DNA of 64,000 nucleotides, taken from Rhodococcus sp. HNM0563. GTDB lineage: Bacteria > Actinomycetota > Actinomycetes > Mycobacteriales > Mycobacteriaceae. Shown here one piece after another: positions 32,130 through 41,451 of the stretch (position 1 is its first letter; each line of letters opens with the position of its first letter). The stretch lies in NCBI RefSeq assembly GCF_012726195.1, contig NZ_JAASAF010000001.1, positions 310,001 through 374,000 on the forward strand. Direction: 5' to 3'. The position numbers were made by a program, and so were the translations under genes. Under the pieces are notes generated by a model. That model was given only the letters and a program-made list of their open reading frames with translations, was not told where the DNA came from and searched no databases.

Positions 32130-33287
32130 TTGGGCTACGAGTTCACGCTCACCGACGTCGAGTATCTGACGTCGGGTCCCGGCGTTGCAGCACTGTCCGA
32201 TGTCGACGCCCGGGAGCTGTCGACGCGTACGCGCCTGTCGGATATCGACTGGGCGCGTACGCGTTTCGGTGACCACGCAGCGCCACTCGTCGAGACGGTG
32301 CTGGCGCGTCGCAAGGCCGCAACCAAGCTGTGGGGCGCGCACGTGTGGTTGCTCACCGACGACGCGGCGCAACAGGCGACCCCGTCGCCGGTCGCAGCGC
32401 ACCGAGCGCGCCGCCTCGCCGGTCGACAGGTTCACGACGTGACCTGTTCGGTGGGCGCAGAACTGGCCGCGTTGGTCGGTGTGGCCGACACCGTCGTCGG
32501 GAGCGATCTCGACGAGGTGCGTCTAGCGATGGCGGTCCACAATGTCCCCGGCGCCCACGTGGTTCGGGCCGATGCATTGCGGCCGGTGACACGCGGAACC
32601 ACGGTGATCGCCGATCCGGCGCGCAGATCCGGTGGCCGGCGTACCCACGATCCGGCCGCGCTGCAGCCTCCGCTTCCGGACCTGCTCGACGTCTACTCCG
32701 GTCGCGATCTCGCCGTGAAGTGCGCTCCTGGCCTCGATTTCGACAAACTTGCATGGGACGGCGAGGTCGAGGTCGTCTCGCTCGACTCGGGTGTTCGTGA
32801 GGCCTGCCTCTACTCGCCCGGCCTGACCGAGGCGGGAATCCGTCGTCGCGCCACCGTTCTGAGGTCGGACGGGCCGGCTGTCGAGATCACCGATGCGATG
32901 GACGACGAGATCCCGGAGCAGGCTCCCGGCGAATGGATCATCGACCCGGATGGCGCGATCGTGCGTGCAGGCCTCGTGCGGCACTACGCCGCGAGACATG
33001 GGCTGTGGCAACTCGATCCGCGCATCGCTTATCTCACCGGTGATGTACTTCCCGACGGTGTGCGTGGTTTCCGGATACTCGAGCAGCTGAAGTATTCCGA
33101 AAAGAACCTGCGACAGGCCCTCGCTCGACTCGACTGTGGTTCGGCCGAGATCCTGGTGCGCGGGGTCGACGTCGACCCCGCCCGGCTGCGCCCGCGACTG
33201 AAACTGCGCGGCACCGACGCCCTGAGCATTGTGCTCACCCGTGTGGGTCGGACGCCCGTGGCTTTCGTGTGCCGCGCGAGCCGCTGA
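32130..33287 (+). CDS. THUMP-like/class I SAM methyltransferase domain protein
   Basis: A 385-residue protein that begins immediately after the previous stop codon. The start is probably TTG 32130 (MGYEFTLTDVEYL) without a clear ribosome site, suggesting coupled re-initiation. The middle part has a weak SAM motif (VHDVTCSVGAELAALV, GSDLDEVRLAMAVHN) and VIADPARRSGGRR, where DPAR replaces the DPPY/DPPR of RNA methyltransferases. The C-terminal third (RPRLKLRGTDALSIVLTRVGRTPVAFVCRAS) is THUMP-like. RNA modification is a plausible but unproven role. Confidence 0.75.
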   Translation: MGYEFTLTDVEYLTSGPGVAALSDVDARELSTRTRLSDIDWARTRFGDHAAPLVETVLARRKAATKLWGAHVWLLTDDAAQQATPSPVAAHRARRLAGRQVHDVTCSVGAELAALVGVADTVVGSDLDEVRLAMAVHNVPGAHVVRADALRPVTRGTTVIADPARRSGGRRTHDPAALQPPLPDLLDVYSGRDLAVKCAPGLDFDKLAWDGEVEVVSLDSGVREACLYSPGLTEAGIRRRATVLRSDGPAVEITDAMDDEIPEQAPGEWIIDPDGAIVRAGLVRHYAARHGLWQLDPRIAYLTGDVLPDGVRGFRILEQLKYSEKNLRQALARLDCGSAEILVRGVDVDPARLRPRLKLRGTDALSIVLTRVGRTPVAFVCRASR

Positions 33288-33312
33288 CACCCCGCTGCCC
33301 GGCAGGTGCGGC

Positions 33313-34620
33313 TCAGTCCTCGGCGCCGTCCAGCACGTGCAACTCACCGTTCACGGTCGTGGCGACGAGCTGACCGTCCGGACCGACAGCCGTACCTACG
33401 GAGAACCCGGTCGTCCCGGGGAGTATCTCCTCGTCGAGAGTCCGTCCGTCGGCCGCGTCGAACACGAGCGCAGTGAGGCCGTCGTCGCCCGAAATGATCG
33501 TGTAGCCGCGACCGTTCGCCGTGAGTGCCGGGACACCGGCCTGCCGGAGGTCGTCGCGCTCCCAGGCGGCCTCCGCGGCGTCGCCGGTGTCGCGCAGGGC
33601 GATGAGCGCGCCGGGGCCACCGGCCGACAGCACGAGCAGGCCGTCATCGGTGACGGCAGGACCGGTCGCCGGCGTGTATCCGAGGTCGTGACTCCATCGA
33701 GCCTGTCCGGTCTCGGCGTCGACTGCCCACAATGCGCCTTCGCCGTCGTGGACGTACACCGTGGTGCCGTCGGCCGAGAGTACCGGACTTGTCGTGGCAC
33801 CGCCCGGAAGATCGACGTTCGACCATTCCTCGCTGACGACGGGGGCCTCGCCCCCCGGGTATCGCAGGGCGACCAGTGCGGCGCGGTCGGCGGCGGGACG
33901 CCACACCGTGGTGAAGATGCGGCCGGTGTCCTGGTCGACGGCGGGGGTGGTCGCGACGGGGCAATCCGGGGAGCCACCGAAGCAACCGGCCAATCCGTGG
34001 TCGGGTTGCCGGCGCGGAATATTGCTACCGTCCTCGACCCCGGGGATCGGGACCAGATCGAACAGCGGTGCACGGAGCATTCCGGTCTGTGGATCGACGA
34101 TGTTGACCTGACCGAAATGGGTGATCACGACCAGGCTTCCGTCACCGGCGAACTGCACGGTGCGGGGAGTGCCGCTCACCGGGATCCGCCAACGGCGCTG
34201 GCCGTTCTCGGTGAACGAGAGCAGACCACCGGCCTCACCGACGTACACGTTGGCGACATCGTCAGCGACCGGGCTGATGTCCGCCACTCCCGGGCCGAGT
34301 CGTGTACACCAGCGTTTGCGTCCGTTGTCCATCTGGTACGAGAAGATGTTGCATCCTGCGTCGGTAGCCGACGTGATGGTGACCTGACCGTTCGGTGCCA
34401 CCGTCGCTGGGGACCCGACAGCGCCACCGGTCGCCCGCGACCACGACGACGTGACGTCGTCGAGCCCGTCGCTGACAGTCGTGTTGCTGTTGCGCGCGTC
34501 CGAGTGGCGTCCCGGCCACGCGCCCGCCGAGTACGGTCCACCGTTGTCGCCGCCACCGCACCCGCTCAACGCCAGTGCTGCCGTTGCCGTCAGCACTGCA
34601 GCTCGCAGGGCACCCCGCAT
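33313..34620 (-). CDS. PQQ-like beta-propeller lipoprotein
   Basis: A 435-residue exported lipoprotein: signal peptide with lipobox LSGC (lipid Cys at 21), then a Gly/Asp-rich linker and a beta-propeller of PQQ-like repeats, for instance GALWAVDAETGQARWSHDL and VNIVDPQTGMLRAP. It carries no dehydrogenase catalytic residues that I recognise, so a scaffold or assembly role at the envelope is more likely than an enzyme. It converges on the THUMP-like gene and is divergent from the hexapeptide acyltransferase, the recalled Rv3035-Rv3034c arrangement. Confidence 0.82.
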   Translation of the reverse strand: MRGALRAAVLTATAALALSGCGGGDNGGPYSAGAWPGRHSDARNSNTTVSDGLDDVTSSWSRATGGAVGSPATVAPNGQVTITSATDAGCNIFSYQMDNGRKRWCTRLGPGVADISPVADDVANVYVGEAGGLLSFTENGQRRWRIPVSGTPRTVQFAGDGSLVVITHFGQVNIVDPQTGMLRAPLFDLVPIPGVEDGSNIPRRQPDHGLAGCFGGSPDCPVATTPAVDQDTGRIFTTVWRPAADRAALVALRYPGGEAPVVSEEWSNVDLPGGATTSPVLSADGTTVYVHDGEGALWAVDAETGQARWSHDLGYTPATGPAVTDDGLLVLSAGGPGALIALRDTGDAAEAAWERDDLRQAGVPALTANGRGYTIISGDDGLTALVFDAADGRTLDEEILPGTTGFSVGTAVGPDGQLVATTVNGELHVLDGAED

Positions 34621-34737
34621 CGCTCAACTCCTTCAGGACTTTCGGATTCGAGTCGCCAGCGTATCGGGCCGGGTGTTTCACGTAACGGGCGAGGCAGACC
34701 GCAGACGGCGTGTCTCGACGCCGTAGGCTTGCGTGCT

Positions 34738-35502
34738 ATGACGAGCATGTGGGGTGCACCGTTGAGCACCAGGTGGCGCGGTTCGCGGCGGCGTGATCCG
34801 GACCAGGCCCGATTCTTGACACCGTCCTCGCTGCGGTGGGTGATGAGCAACAAGGCGTATACCCCGTGGTACCTCGTACGGTACTACCGGCTGGCGAAGT
34901 TCAAGCTGGCGAATCCGCATGTGGTGCTGCGCGGGATGGTCTTCCTGGGGAAGAATGTGGAGATCCACGCGACACCGGAACTGGCGCGGCTCGAGATCGG
35001 TAAGTGGGTCCACATCGGCGACGGCAACGCCATCCGGTGCCACGAAGGATCCCTGCGTATCGGCGATAAGGTCGTCTTCGGCAAGGACAATGTGGTGAAC
35101 ACCTACCTCGATATCGAGATCGGCGCGTCGACCCTCGTCGCCGACTGGTGCTACATCTGCGACTTCGACCACCGCACCGAGGACATCACCTATCCGATCA
35201 AGGACCAGGGCATCGTGAAGAGCCCCGTCCGGATCGGCCCCGACACCTGGATCGCGGCGAAGGTTTCCGTGCTGCGCGGTACCCGGGTCGGTCGGGGGTG
35301 TGTGCTCGGTGCCCACGCTGTCGTCAAGGGTGACGTCCCCGACTACGGCATCGCCGTCGGGTCTCCCGCCCGGGTCGTGAAGAATCGCAAGGACGCCTGG
35401 GAGGCCGGCGCGGCCGATCGCGCAGCCTATGTTGCGGCACTCGAGGACATCGCACGCAAGAAGGCAGGCGACCCGCCCGTCGACGCGAACACTGGAACCT
35501 GA
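34738..35502 (+). CDS. Left-handed beta-helix (hexapeptide) acyltransferase
   Basis: A 254-residue transferase of the LbetaH family. From about residue 75 on, isoleucine/valine-led hexapeptide turns repeat (LEIGKWVHIGDGNAI, LRIGDKVVFGKDNVV, VRIGPDTWIAAKVSV, GRGCVLGAHAVVKGDVPDYGIAVGSPARVVK). The terminal DYGIAVGSPARVVK is typical of maltose/galactoside O-acetyltransferases. ATG 34738 (MTSMWGAPLS) is used; the open frame further upstream lies antisense to the lipoprotein gene. Given nearby cell-wall genes, acylation of an envelope sugar is likely; the acceptor is unknown. Confidence 0.87.
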   Translation: MTSMWGAPLSTRWRGSRRRDPDQARFLTPSSLRWVMSNKAYTPWYLVRYYRLAKFKLANPHVVLRGMVFLGKNVEIHATPELARLEIGKWVHIGDGNAIRCHEGSLRIGDKVVFGKDNVVNTYLDIEIGASTLVADWCYICDFDHRTEDITYPIKDQGIVKSPVRIGPDTWIAAKVSVLRGTRVGRGCVLGAHAVVKGDVPDYGIAVGSPARVVKNRKDAWEAGAADRAAYVAALEDIARKKAGDPPVDANTGT

Positions 35503-35525
35503 CGGACCTCTGGAAGGAAACGACG

Positions 35526-37031
35526 GTGGAGTATGCCGAGTATCGCCGCTACGACGCGGTGGGGCTCGCGGGACTCGTGGCCGGGGGCGAGGTGTCGCCG
35601 GTCGAGTTGCTCGACGCGGCGCTCGCGCGCCTGGACGCCGTCGACCCGACCCTGAACACGGTCGTGCAGCGACTCGACGATCGGGCCCGGGTGCGCGCGG
35701 ACGGCCCACTGACGGGGCCGTTCGCGGGCGTGCCGTTCCTGGTCAAGGACCTCCTGCAGGATGTGATCGGAACGCCCACCGGAAGTGGCTCCCGAGCCCT
35801 CACTGATCTTCCGGCGGCTCAGAACGCTGTGGTGGTGGACCGCTGGATCGACGCGGGCCTCGTCATCTTCGGCAAGACCAACACACCGGAGTTCGGTGCG
35901 AAGGGCATCACCGAGCCGGAATCCGGTGGGGTAACCCGTAATCCGTGGGATCGTGCGCTTACTCCCGGCGGCTCTTCGGGTGGTTCCGCGGCTGCCGTGG
36001 CCGCTGGTGTCGTTCCGGTGGCGGGTGCGAACGACGGCGGCGGCTCGATCCGTATCCCAGCGGCCTGCTGTGGTCTCGTCGGTCTCAAACCCGGCCGGGG
36101 CGTGGTACCCACGGGGCCGGTCGGGGGCGAACCGTTGCACGGCGCCGTGTCGAACGGTGTGATCAGCCGAACGGTCCGCGACTCGGCCGCGATGCTCGAC
36201 GTGATGGCCGGGGCATATCCGGCGGCACCGTATACCACCGGTGGTATTCCCGGTTCCTATGCGGCGGCGTTGGAGACACCACCCCGGCGTCTACGGATCG
36301 GTTACGCGACAGACTCTCCGATCGGTACCGGCGTCCACACCGAGGCCATCGCCGCAGTCGATCGCGCGGTGGTGCTGCTCGACGAACTCGGACACCACGT
36401 GGAACCTGCAGAGACCGGGATCGACGAGCGCCGCCTCGCCGCCGACTTCCTGACCATGTGGTTCGCGTCGCTCGCGCTCGAGGTCGACGAGGCCAGGCGC
36501 CGCACCGGTTGTGGGCCGGACGGGTTCGAGTTCGACACCCGTTTTCTCGCCGAACTCGGCCGAACGGTGTCGGCGCCGGATTATCTTGCCGCACATGCCC
36601 GCTGGGCGGGCTACGTTCGCGACCTCGCCGCGTTCCACGAACGCTACGACCTGCTGCTCACACCGACACTGGCGTATCCGCCGGCTCGGGTCGGCGAACT
36701 GGCAACGCCGAGGTGGATGCGAGCACTCGGCTCAGCCCTCATGGCGACCCGGATGGGACGACTCGCGCGCTGGAGTGGGTTGATCGACAAGGTGATCGAC
36801 GACAACCTCGGCCGCACCCCCTATACACAGCTGGCCAACATCACCGGCCGTCCGGCCATCTCCGTGCCGCTGCACTGGACGAGTGAGGGAGTGCCGCTGG
36901 GGGTGCAGTTCGTGGGCCCGCTCGGCGGCGAGGCACTGTTGCTCGCACTCGCCGGTGAACTCGAGCAGGCCGACCCGTGGTTCGACCGGCAACCTCCGTT
37001 GCTGCCCGCGTCGGATGTGTCCCCGAAATAG
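35526..37031 (+). CDS. Amidase (amidase-signature family)
   Basis: A 501-residue hydrolase of the amidase-signature family with the complete Ser-cisSer-Lys triad: K74 in FLVKDL, S150 in PGGSSGGSAA and the nucleophile S174 in GGGSIRIPA, with the usual 24-residue spacing between serines. It is too long and too far from gatC to be GatA, which is present elsewhere in the window (61123). Likely hydrolyses amides or nitrile-derived amides, common in rhodococci; the substrate is unknown. GTG start after GGAAGGAAA. Confidence 0.9.
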   Translation: MEYAEYRRYDAVGLAGLVAGGEVSPVELLDAALARLDAVDPTLNTVVQRLDDRARVRADGPLTGPFAGVPFLVKDLLQDVIGTPTGSGSRALTDLPAAQNAVVVDRWIDAGLVIFGKTNTPEFGAKGITEPESGGVTRNPWDRALTPGGSSGGSAAAVAAGVVPVAGANDGGGSIRIPAACCGLVGLKPGRGVVPTGPVGGEPLHGAVSNGVISRTVRDSAAMLDVMAGAYPAAPYTTGGIPGSYAAALETPPRRLRIGYATDSPIGTGVHTEAIAAVDRAVVLLDELGHHVEPAETGIDERRLAADFLTMWFASLALEVDEARRRTGCGPDGFEFDTRFLAELGRTVSAPDYLAAHARWAGYVRDLAAFHERYDLLLTPTLAYPPARVGELATPRWMRALGSALMATRMGRLARWSGLIDKVIDDNLGRTPYTQLANITGRPAISVPLHWTSEGVPLGVQFVGPLGGEALLLALAGELEQADPWFDRQPPLLPASDVSPK

Positions 37032-37079
37032 TCAGTCCGAACGGGCCAGTGGAATCGAGGTGTGGTGGAGAAGGTGACG

Positions 37080-37631
37080 ATGCAGGCGGTGCGGATCACC
37101 GAGTTGCACGCCGGTGCGGGTACCGACGTGCAGGCAACGGTCGCGGACCTCGTCAATTCCGTCTACGCGGTCGCGGAAGACGGGATGTGGATGAGCGGGA
37201 CGACCCGTACGAGTAGCTCGGAGGTCGACGGGATGATCCGGGCCGGTGAGATGGTCGCAGCGTGGCTCGGCGACACGCTCGTCGGGTGCATACGGGTGGT
37301 CCGGCTCGACGCTGCGACTGCGGAGTTCGGGATGCTCGCCGCCGCGCCCCGCTTCCGCGGGCACGGCATCGGGCGCAGACTCATCGGTTTCGCCGAGCAG
37401 CGTTGTGCAGCAGCGGGTTGCGACGTGATGCAACTCGAGATCATCCGTCCCCGCGACACCGAGTTGCCGTCGAAGCGGCTTCTGGCGCGGTGGTACACCG
37501 CGCTCGGATACCGGCCGGTCCACACCGGCCCCGTCGACGCGGCGCACCCGGAACTCGTCGCCATGCTCGCCGTACCCTGCGAGGTCGATACCTACCGCAG
37601 GGATCTGCGCCTCGACGAGGACGGCGTGTAG
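37080..37631 (+). CDS. GNAT-family N-acetyltransferase
   Basis: A 183-residue acetyltransferase with the acetyl-CoA-binding loop APRFRGHGIGRRLIGFAE (RxxGxG/A) and the following C-terminal strand with MQLEIIRP. I start at ATG 37080 because GAGAAGG lies five bases upstream; an in-frame GTG at 37062 would add six residues. Substrate unknown. It converges on the glycosyltransferase gene with one base between the stops. Confidence 0.85.
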   Translation: MQAVRITELHAGAGTDVQATVADLVNSVYAVAEDGMWMSGTTRTSSSEVDGMIRAGEMVAAWLGDTLVGCIRVVRLDAATAEFGMLAAAPRFRGHGIGRRLIGFAEQRCAAAGCDVMQLEIIRPRDTELPSKRLLARWYTALGYRPVHTGPVDAAHPELVAMLAVPCEVDTYRRDLRLDEDGV

Positions 37632-37632
37632 C

Positions 37633-38904
37633 TCAGCCGCGATCGGGCAGGGGACGCTGCGGGATCGTCGGCCGCGCGATCGGATGCCGGACCCGGCGCT
37701 TCGCGGCGGCGTAGACCTCGACGGTCTCCTCGGCGACCACGCCCCAGTCGAAGTCGTCGGTGAGTCGTTCACGTGCTGCACGCGCCCGCTCCTGCGCTGC
37801 GACCGGATCGTCGAGGGTCTCACGTACCGCGGACACCAGACCTGCGACATCGCCGGGCTGGAACGACAATCCCGTCGCGCCGTCGACCACCGCTTCACCG
37901 AGGCCGCCTGCGGTGGACGCGACGAGCGGAGTGCCCGCTGCTGCCGCTTCGAGGGCGATGATGCCGAACGGCTCGTAGCGGCTCGGCAGGACGATGGCGT
38001 CGGCGCCGTGCAACCAGCCGAGCAGTTCGGTGTGGTCGAGGTTGCCGACGAAGGACACCGACCGCGCCACCCGGTGCAGGCGTGCCTGTTCACGCAGCCA
38101 CTCGAACTGGGTCCCCTCACCGGCGACGACGAGCGTGGTGCCCGGATGTGAGCGCCGGATCTTCGGCAACGCCGCGATCGCGTCCTGCACACCTTTCTCG
38201 TACTCGAGTCGGCCGACGTACAACAGTTGTGCCGGAACGGTCCGGGGTTGCCGTTCCCGGTAGGACCAGGTGGTGATATCGATGCCGTTGCGGATCACCG
38301 AGATCTTGGGCAGCGAGGGACCGTACAGTTCGGTGACTTCGTCCCGCATCGATGCCGAACACGTGATAAGCGCATCCGATTCGTTGGCCAGCCACCATTC
38401 CACCGAGTGCACTTGCCGGTTGATGCGACCCGACAGCCATCCGCTGTGCCGGCCCGCTTCGGTGGCGTGGAGGGTGGAAACCAATGGAACGTCGAAGTAT
38501 TCGGCAAGGGCGATTGCGGGGTGCGCTACGAGCCAGTCGTGCGCGTGCACGACGTCGGGTTGCCAGCCGTCGCCGATGCCACCGCGGCTGAGCCCGACTC
38601 CTGCGCGGACCATCGCGTGGCCCATCGCGAGTGTCCAGGCGAGCATGTCGGTGCCGAACTCGAAGTGCGGCGCGTCCTCGGCCACGGCGACGACGAGGAC
38701 GCCCTCGGAGATGTGTGTGATCGTCGGATGGGTCGATGCGTCGGTGCCCGTGGGGCGGCGTGACAGCACCACCACCTCGTGTCCGACTGCGGCAAGTTCG
38801 GTCGCCAGATGATGCACGTGTCTGCCGAGTCCGCCCACCACGACCGGGGGGTATTCCCATGACACGAGGAGGATCTTGAGCCGGCGAGCGTTCGTCGTTG
38901 TCAC
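37633..38904 (-). CDS. GT4-family alpha-glucan glycosyltransferase (Rv3032-like)
   Basis: A 423-residue glycosyltransferase, starting at GTG 38904 (MTTTNARRLKILLVSWEYPPVVVGGLGRH). The N-terminal glycogen-synthase-like YPPVVVGGLGRHV motif, LLYVGRLEYEKGV and the nucleotide-binding RYEPFGIIALEAAAAG place it in GT4. In mycobacteria the equivalent enzyme (Rv3032, as I recall) elongates alpha-1,4-glucan for methylglucose lipopolysaccharide. The start overlaps the GH57 gene by 4 bases (GTGA); third gene of the operon after a methyltransferase and a branching enzyme. Confidence 0.88.
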   Translation of the reverse strand: MTTTNARRLKILLVSWEYPPVVVGGLGRHVHHLATELAAVGHEVVVLSRRPTGTDASTHPTITHISEGVLVVAVAEDAPHFEFGTDMLAWTLAMGHAMVRAGVGLSRGGIGDGWQPDVVHAHDWLVAHPAIALAEYFDVPLVSTLHATEAGRHSGWLSGRINRQVHSVEWWLANESDALITCSASMRDEVTELYGPSLPKISVIRNGIDITTWSYRERQPRTVPAQLLYVGRLEYEKGVQDAIAALPKIRRSHPGTTLVVAGEGTQFEWLREQARLHRVARSVSFVGNLDHTELLGWLHGADAIVLPSRYEPFGIIALEAAAAGTPLVASTAGGLGEAVVDGATGLSFQPGDVAGLVSAVRETLDDPVAAQERARAARERLTDDFDWGVVAEETVEVYAAAKRRVRHPIARPTIPQRPLPDRG

Positions 38905-40448
38905 AGGGGACCTCCGTGTCGTCCGGGAAGGCGCCGCGCGTCGAGTCCGGGAAACAGATTGTCTGCTCTGTTCCATGCGTCGGCGAGTCGGGTCGCGGCG
39001 GCAGTACGGCCTTCCGCGACCGCGGCCGCGATCTCACGTGTGGCATGGGCGTGCTTGTGGGCGCGGTCGCGCGCGTAGCCGGCAGCGGTGTCCTTGCTGA
39101 CCATGAATGCCCAGTCGCTCGAAACGGTCATCAGTGCTTCACGCAGAATCTGGTCGTGCACCCGGTTCCGTAAGGCCGGGGCGTTCGATCCGAGTGCGTC
39201 GCGAGACTTGTCGATGGTGTCGAGTGCCGTGGCGACGACCTCGTCGTTGAGGTGGACGAGATCGGAGACCTGATCCCCGGCCCACACCCGCCAGTCCTTT
39301 CCCGATCCCCACGACGAGTCCTCGAGATCGACCGGTCCGCCGACGTATCCGCGGTCGCGTGCATCGCCGAGGGTGCCGACGTCGATCCCGGCTTCGGGAA
39401 GGGCGCGCAGTAGTCGTTCCAGGAAGATTGGTCCTTCGTACCACCAGTGCCCGAACAGTTCGGTGTCGAACGCGGCGACGACGAGGGCGTCGCGTCCGAT
39501 TCGGGCAGATTCGCTGCGCAGGCGCTTTCGGATGGTGTCGACGAAATCCGCGACGTGACGATCGAGGGCCGCCGATGCGAGGTCGGGGTCGTAGGGGGCT
39601 TTGTCCTCCGATGCGACAGTACGTCCGGTCACGCGTGAGGGCTTGAGACCCGTGTCGTGGCAGTAGGTGTGGAAGTCGCGGTACGCCGAATGCCCGGGGT
39701 ATCCGGATTTCGGAGACCACACCCGGTAGGAGACCTGCAGATCACGGCCGAAGCACACGACCTCGGACTCGCGGACGGTCCGTCCGAGTGCGGTGTCGCC
39801 GTGCAGTGCGGGCCCGTCGACCATGAAGTGCTCGACACCCGCTGCTGCGTAGCCTTCTTCCATGCCGGGGGTGAATCCGCATTCGGGCCCCCAGATTCCG
39901 CGTGGGGTGTGTTGCCACCGTCGGCGTGCGTCCTCCAGCCCTTCGGACAACGAGAACGCCCGGAGTCGGGGATCGAGCAGCGGCTGGAACGGATGCGCGA
40001 GCGGTCCGCCGAGGAGTTCGATCGTGTCGGCGTCGATGAGGCTGCGGATGACGGGTGATCCGCCGTGGCGCCACTGGGTTTCGAAGGTTTCGAGTGCCTG
40101 GTCGGCAGCCCGATGTTCTCGCGCGCCGAGTGCGCGATAGGACTGTTCGGCCATTGCGGCCGCCTCGTGTGCTCGCAGCTTCCAGTTGCCGAGCCAGTGG
40201 TGCATTCCGGTGAGGCTGTGTGGATCGTCGAGCTGCGCGGCGAGCACGGGTGTGATGCCGAGGGTCAGCAGCCGCGTGCGTCCCTCGTCGGCGAGGCGGC
40301 GCAGGACGTCGACAACGGGAAGGTAGGTCGCTGCCCAGGACTGGTACAGCCATTCTTCGCCGACCGGCCACCGGCCGTGGTTTGCGAGCCAGGGCAGATG
40401 AGAGTGGAGGACCAGGGCGAACATCCCGGGTTCGCGTGCGGATCTCAT
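38901..40448 (-). CDS. GH57 1,4-alpha-glucan branching enzyme
   Basis: A 515-residue GH57 protein. Family motifs are HSHLPW near the N-terminus, GIWGPECGF with the nucleophile glutamate, FDTELFGHWWYEGP with the acid/base aspartate, and a C-terminal helical domain (WAFMVSKDTAAGYARDR). The recalled mycobacterial counterpart Rv3031 branches the glucan of methylglucose lipopolysaccharide. ATG 40448 overlaps the upstream methyltransferase stop by 4 bases. Frames further upstream are Arg-rich antisense sequence. Confidence 0.9.
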   Translation of the reverse strand: MRSAREPGMFALVLHSHLPWLANHGRWPVGEEWLYQSWAATYLPVVDVLRRLADEGRTRLLTLGITPVLAAQLDDPHSLTGMHHWLGNWKLRAHEAAAMAEQSYRALGAREHRAADQALETFETQWRHGGSPVIRSLIDADTIELLGGPLAHPFQPLLDPRLRAFSLSEGLEDARRRWQHTPRGIWGPECGFTPGMEEGYAAAGVEHFMVDGPALHGDTALGRTVRESEVVCFGRDLQVSYRVWSPKSGYPGHSAYRDFHTYCHDTGLKPSRVTGRTVASEDKAPYDPDLASAALDRHVADFVDTIRKRLRSESARIGRDALVVAAFDTELFGHWWYEGPIFLERLLRALPEAGIDVGTLGDARDRGYVGGPVDLEDSSWGSGKDWRVWAGDQVSDLVHLNDEVVATALDTIDKSRDALGSNAPALRNRVHDQILREALMTVSSDWAFMVSKDTAAGYARDRAHKHAHATREIAAAVAEGRTAAATRLADAWNRADNLFPGLDARRLPGRHGGPL

Positions 40449-41284
40449 GGGGCGGGATCTTTCACCGCGATCGCGACCAGGTCGAGGCTGTCGTCGATGT
40501 TCTCGGAGTAGAGCGCGAAGTCGTCGGAGGTGATGGCCGCGACGTCGGTGGTGAGTTCGTCGGGCCACGGCTCACCGGCGAGGGCGCGTTCGATCTGCGC
40601 ATCGATGAACGAGCCGCCGTATTTGGCGTCGAGTGCGCGCAGAGTGCTGCCGTGGTGGACCCCGGTGACGAGTTCGACGCGGAAGCCCGCGTCCACGAGG
40701 AGTTCGGTGAGCTCGGTGGCGTCGAGTTCGCGGGTGTGGAAGGGGTTGAGCGGGGTGTCGCGCCCGGGGGAGAAGGTGATGCGGTTGGGGGTGCTGATGA
40801 GCAGCTCGCCTCCGGGCGTCAGGACGCGGTGGCATTCGCGGAGGAATTGATCCTGGTCCCAAAGGTGTTCGATGACTTGGAAATTCACGATAGTGTCGAC
40901 GGAGGCGTCGTCGAGGGGGAGGTCCGCGAGGTTGCCCTGGCGGATGTCGACGCGCGGGTAGCGGGCGCGTATGTGCGCGACAGCGCTCTCGTCGTAGTCG
41001 AGTCCGATGACACGTGTGGCGACGTCGGCGATCATGTCGGCTCCGTACCCCTCGCCTGCACCGGCTTCGAGGACGGTGCGGCCGGCGCATCGCGGAAGCA
41101 GGTCGCGGTAGACCACTTCGTGGCGGCGGAACCAATAGTTCTCTTCGGCGATGCCGGGGACGGTCCGTTCGCCGGTCAGTGGCAGCTGTTGCGCGCCGTC
41201 GGCGCGGACGGTGGAGTCGCTCACCGCCCCGAGAGTAGACCCACCGTGTGTGGCGTCGGACTCGGTGGTCCAGATCACAGCCAT
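40445..41284 (-). CDS. SAM-dependent methyltransferase of the alpha-glucan operon (Rv3030-like)
   Basis: A class I methyltransferase with VLEAGAGEGYGADMIA (SAM motif I), GLDYDESAV, FQVIEHLWDQDQFLRE and LTPGGELLISTPN. It is the first gene of the leftward operon with the GH57 and GT4 genes. In mycobacteria the equivalent operon makes 6-O-methylglucose lipopolysaccharide, so methylation of the glucan or its glyceric-acid end is the likely job. The start is uncertain: 41284 (279 residues) or GTG 41224 (259 residues, MSDSTVRADG). Confidence 0.82.
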   Translation of the reverse strand: MAVIWTTESDATHGGSTLGAVSDSTVRADGAQQLPLTGERTVPGIAEENYWFRRHEVVYRDLLPRCAGRTVLEAGAGEGYGADMIADVATRVIGLDYDESAVAHIRARYPRVDIRQGNLADLPLDDASVDTIVNFQVIEHLWDQDQFLRECHRVLTPGGELLISTPNRITFSPGRDTPLNPFHTRELDATELTELLVDAGFRVELVTGVHHGSTLRALDAKYGGSFIDAQIERALAGEPWPDELTTDVAAITSDDFALYSENIDDSLDLVAIAVKDPAP

Positions 41285-41324
41285 CTCGCTCCTCGTCTGC
41301 AGTTATGGTGAACCGTGAATTCTG

Positions 41325-41348
41325 CTAAGTTACCACCCGGTAACTTAG
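41325..41348. promoter_or_regulatory. Perfect palindromic operator-like site upstream of etfBA
   Basis: CTAAGTTACC and GGTAACTTAG are 10-bp perfect arms around ACCC. Six bases further on, a third half-site GGTAAC (41354-41359) repeats. It lies between the divergent methyltransferase and etfB starts (41 and 104 bp away). The size and symmetry suit a TetR-type repressor, such as those controlling fatty-acid oxidation in actinobacteria; the regulator is not in this window. Confidence 0.6.
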
Positions 41349-41451
41349 CGTTTGGTAACCTGACGCACGCAGCGTGCGACAGGCACGAGTAGTCGGTTCA
41401 GGCATCGCCTCTCCGATCCGAAGCAGCTACACAGGAGGTCGACGTAGACCC

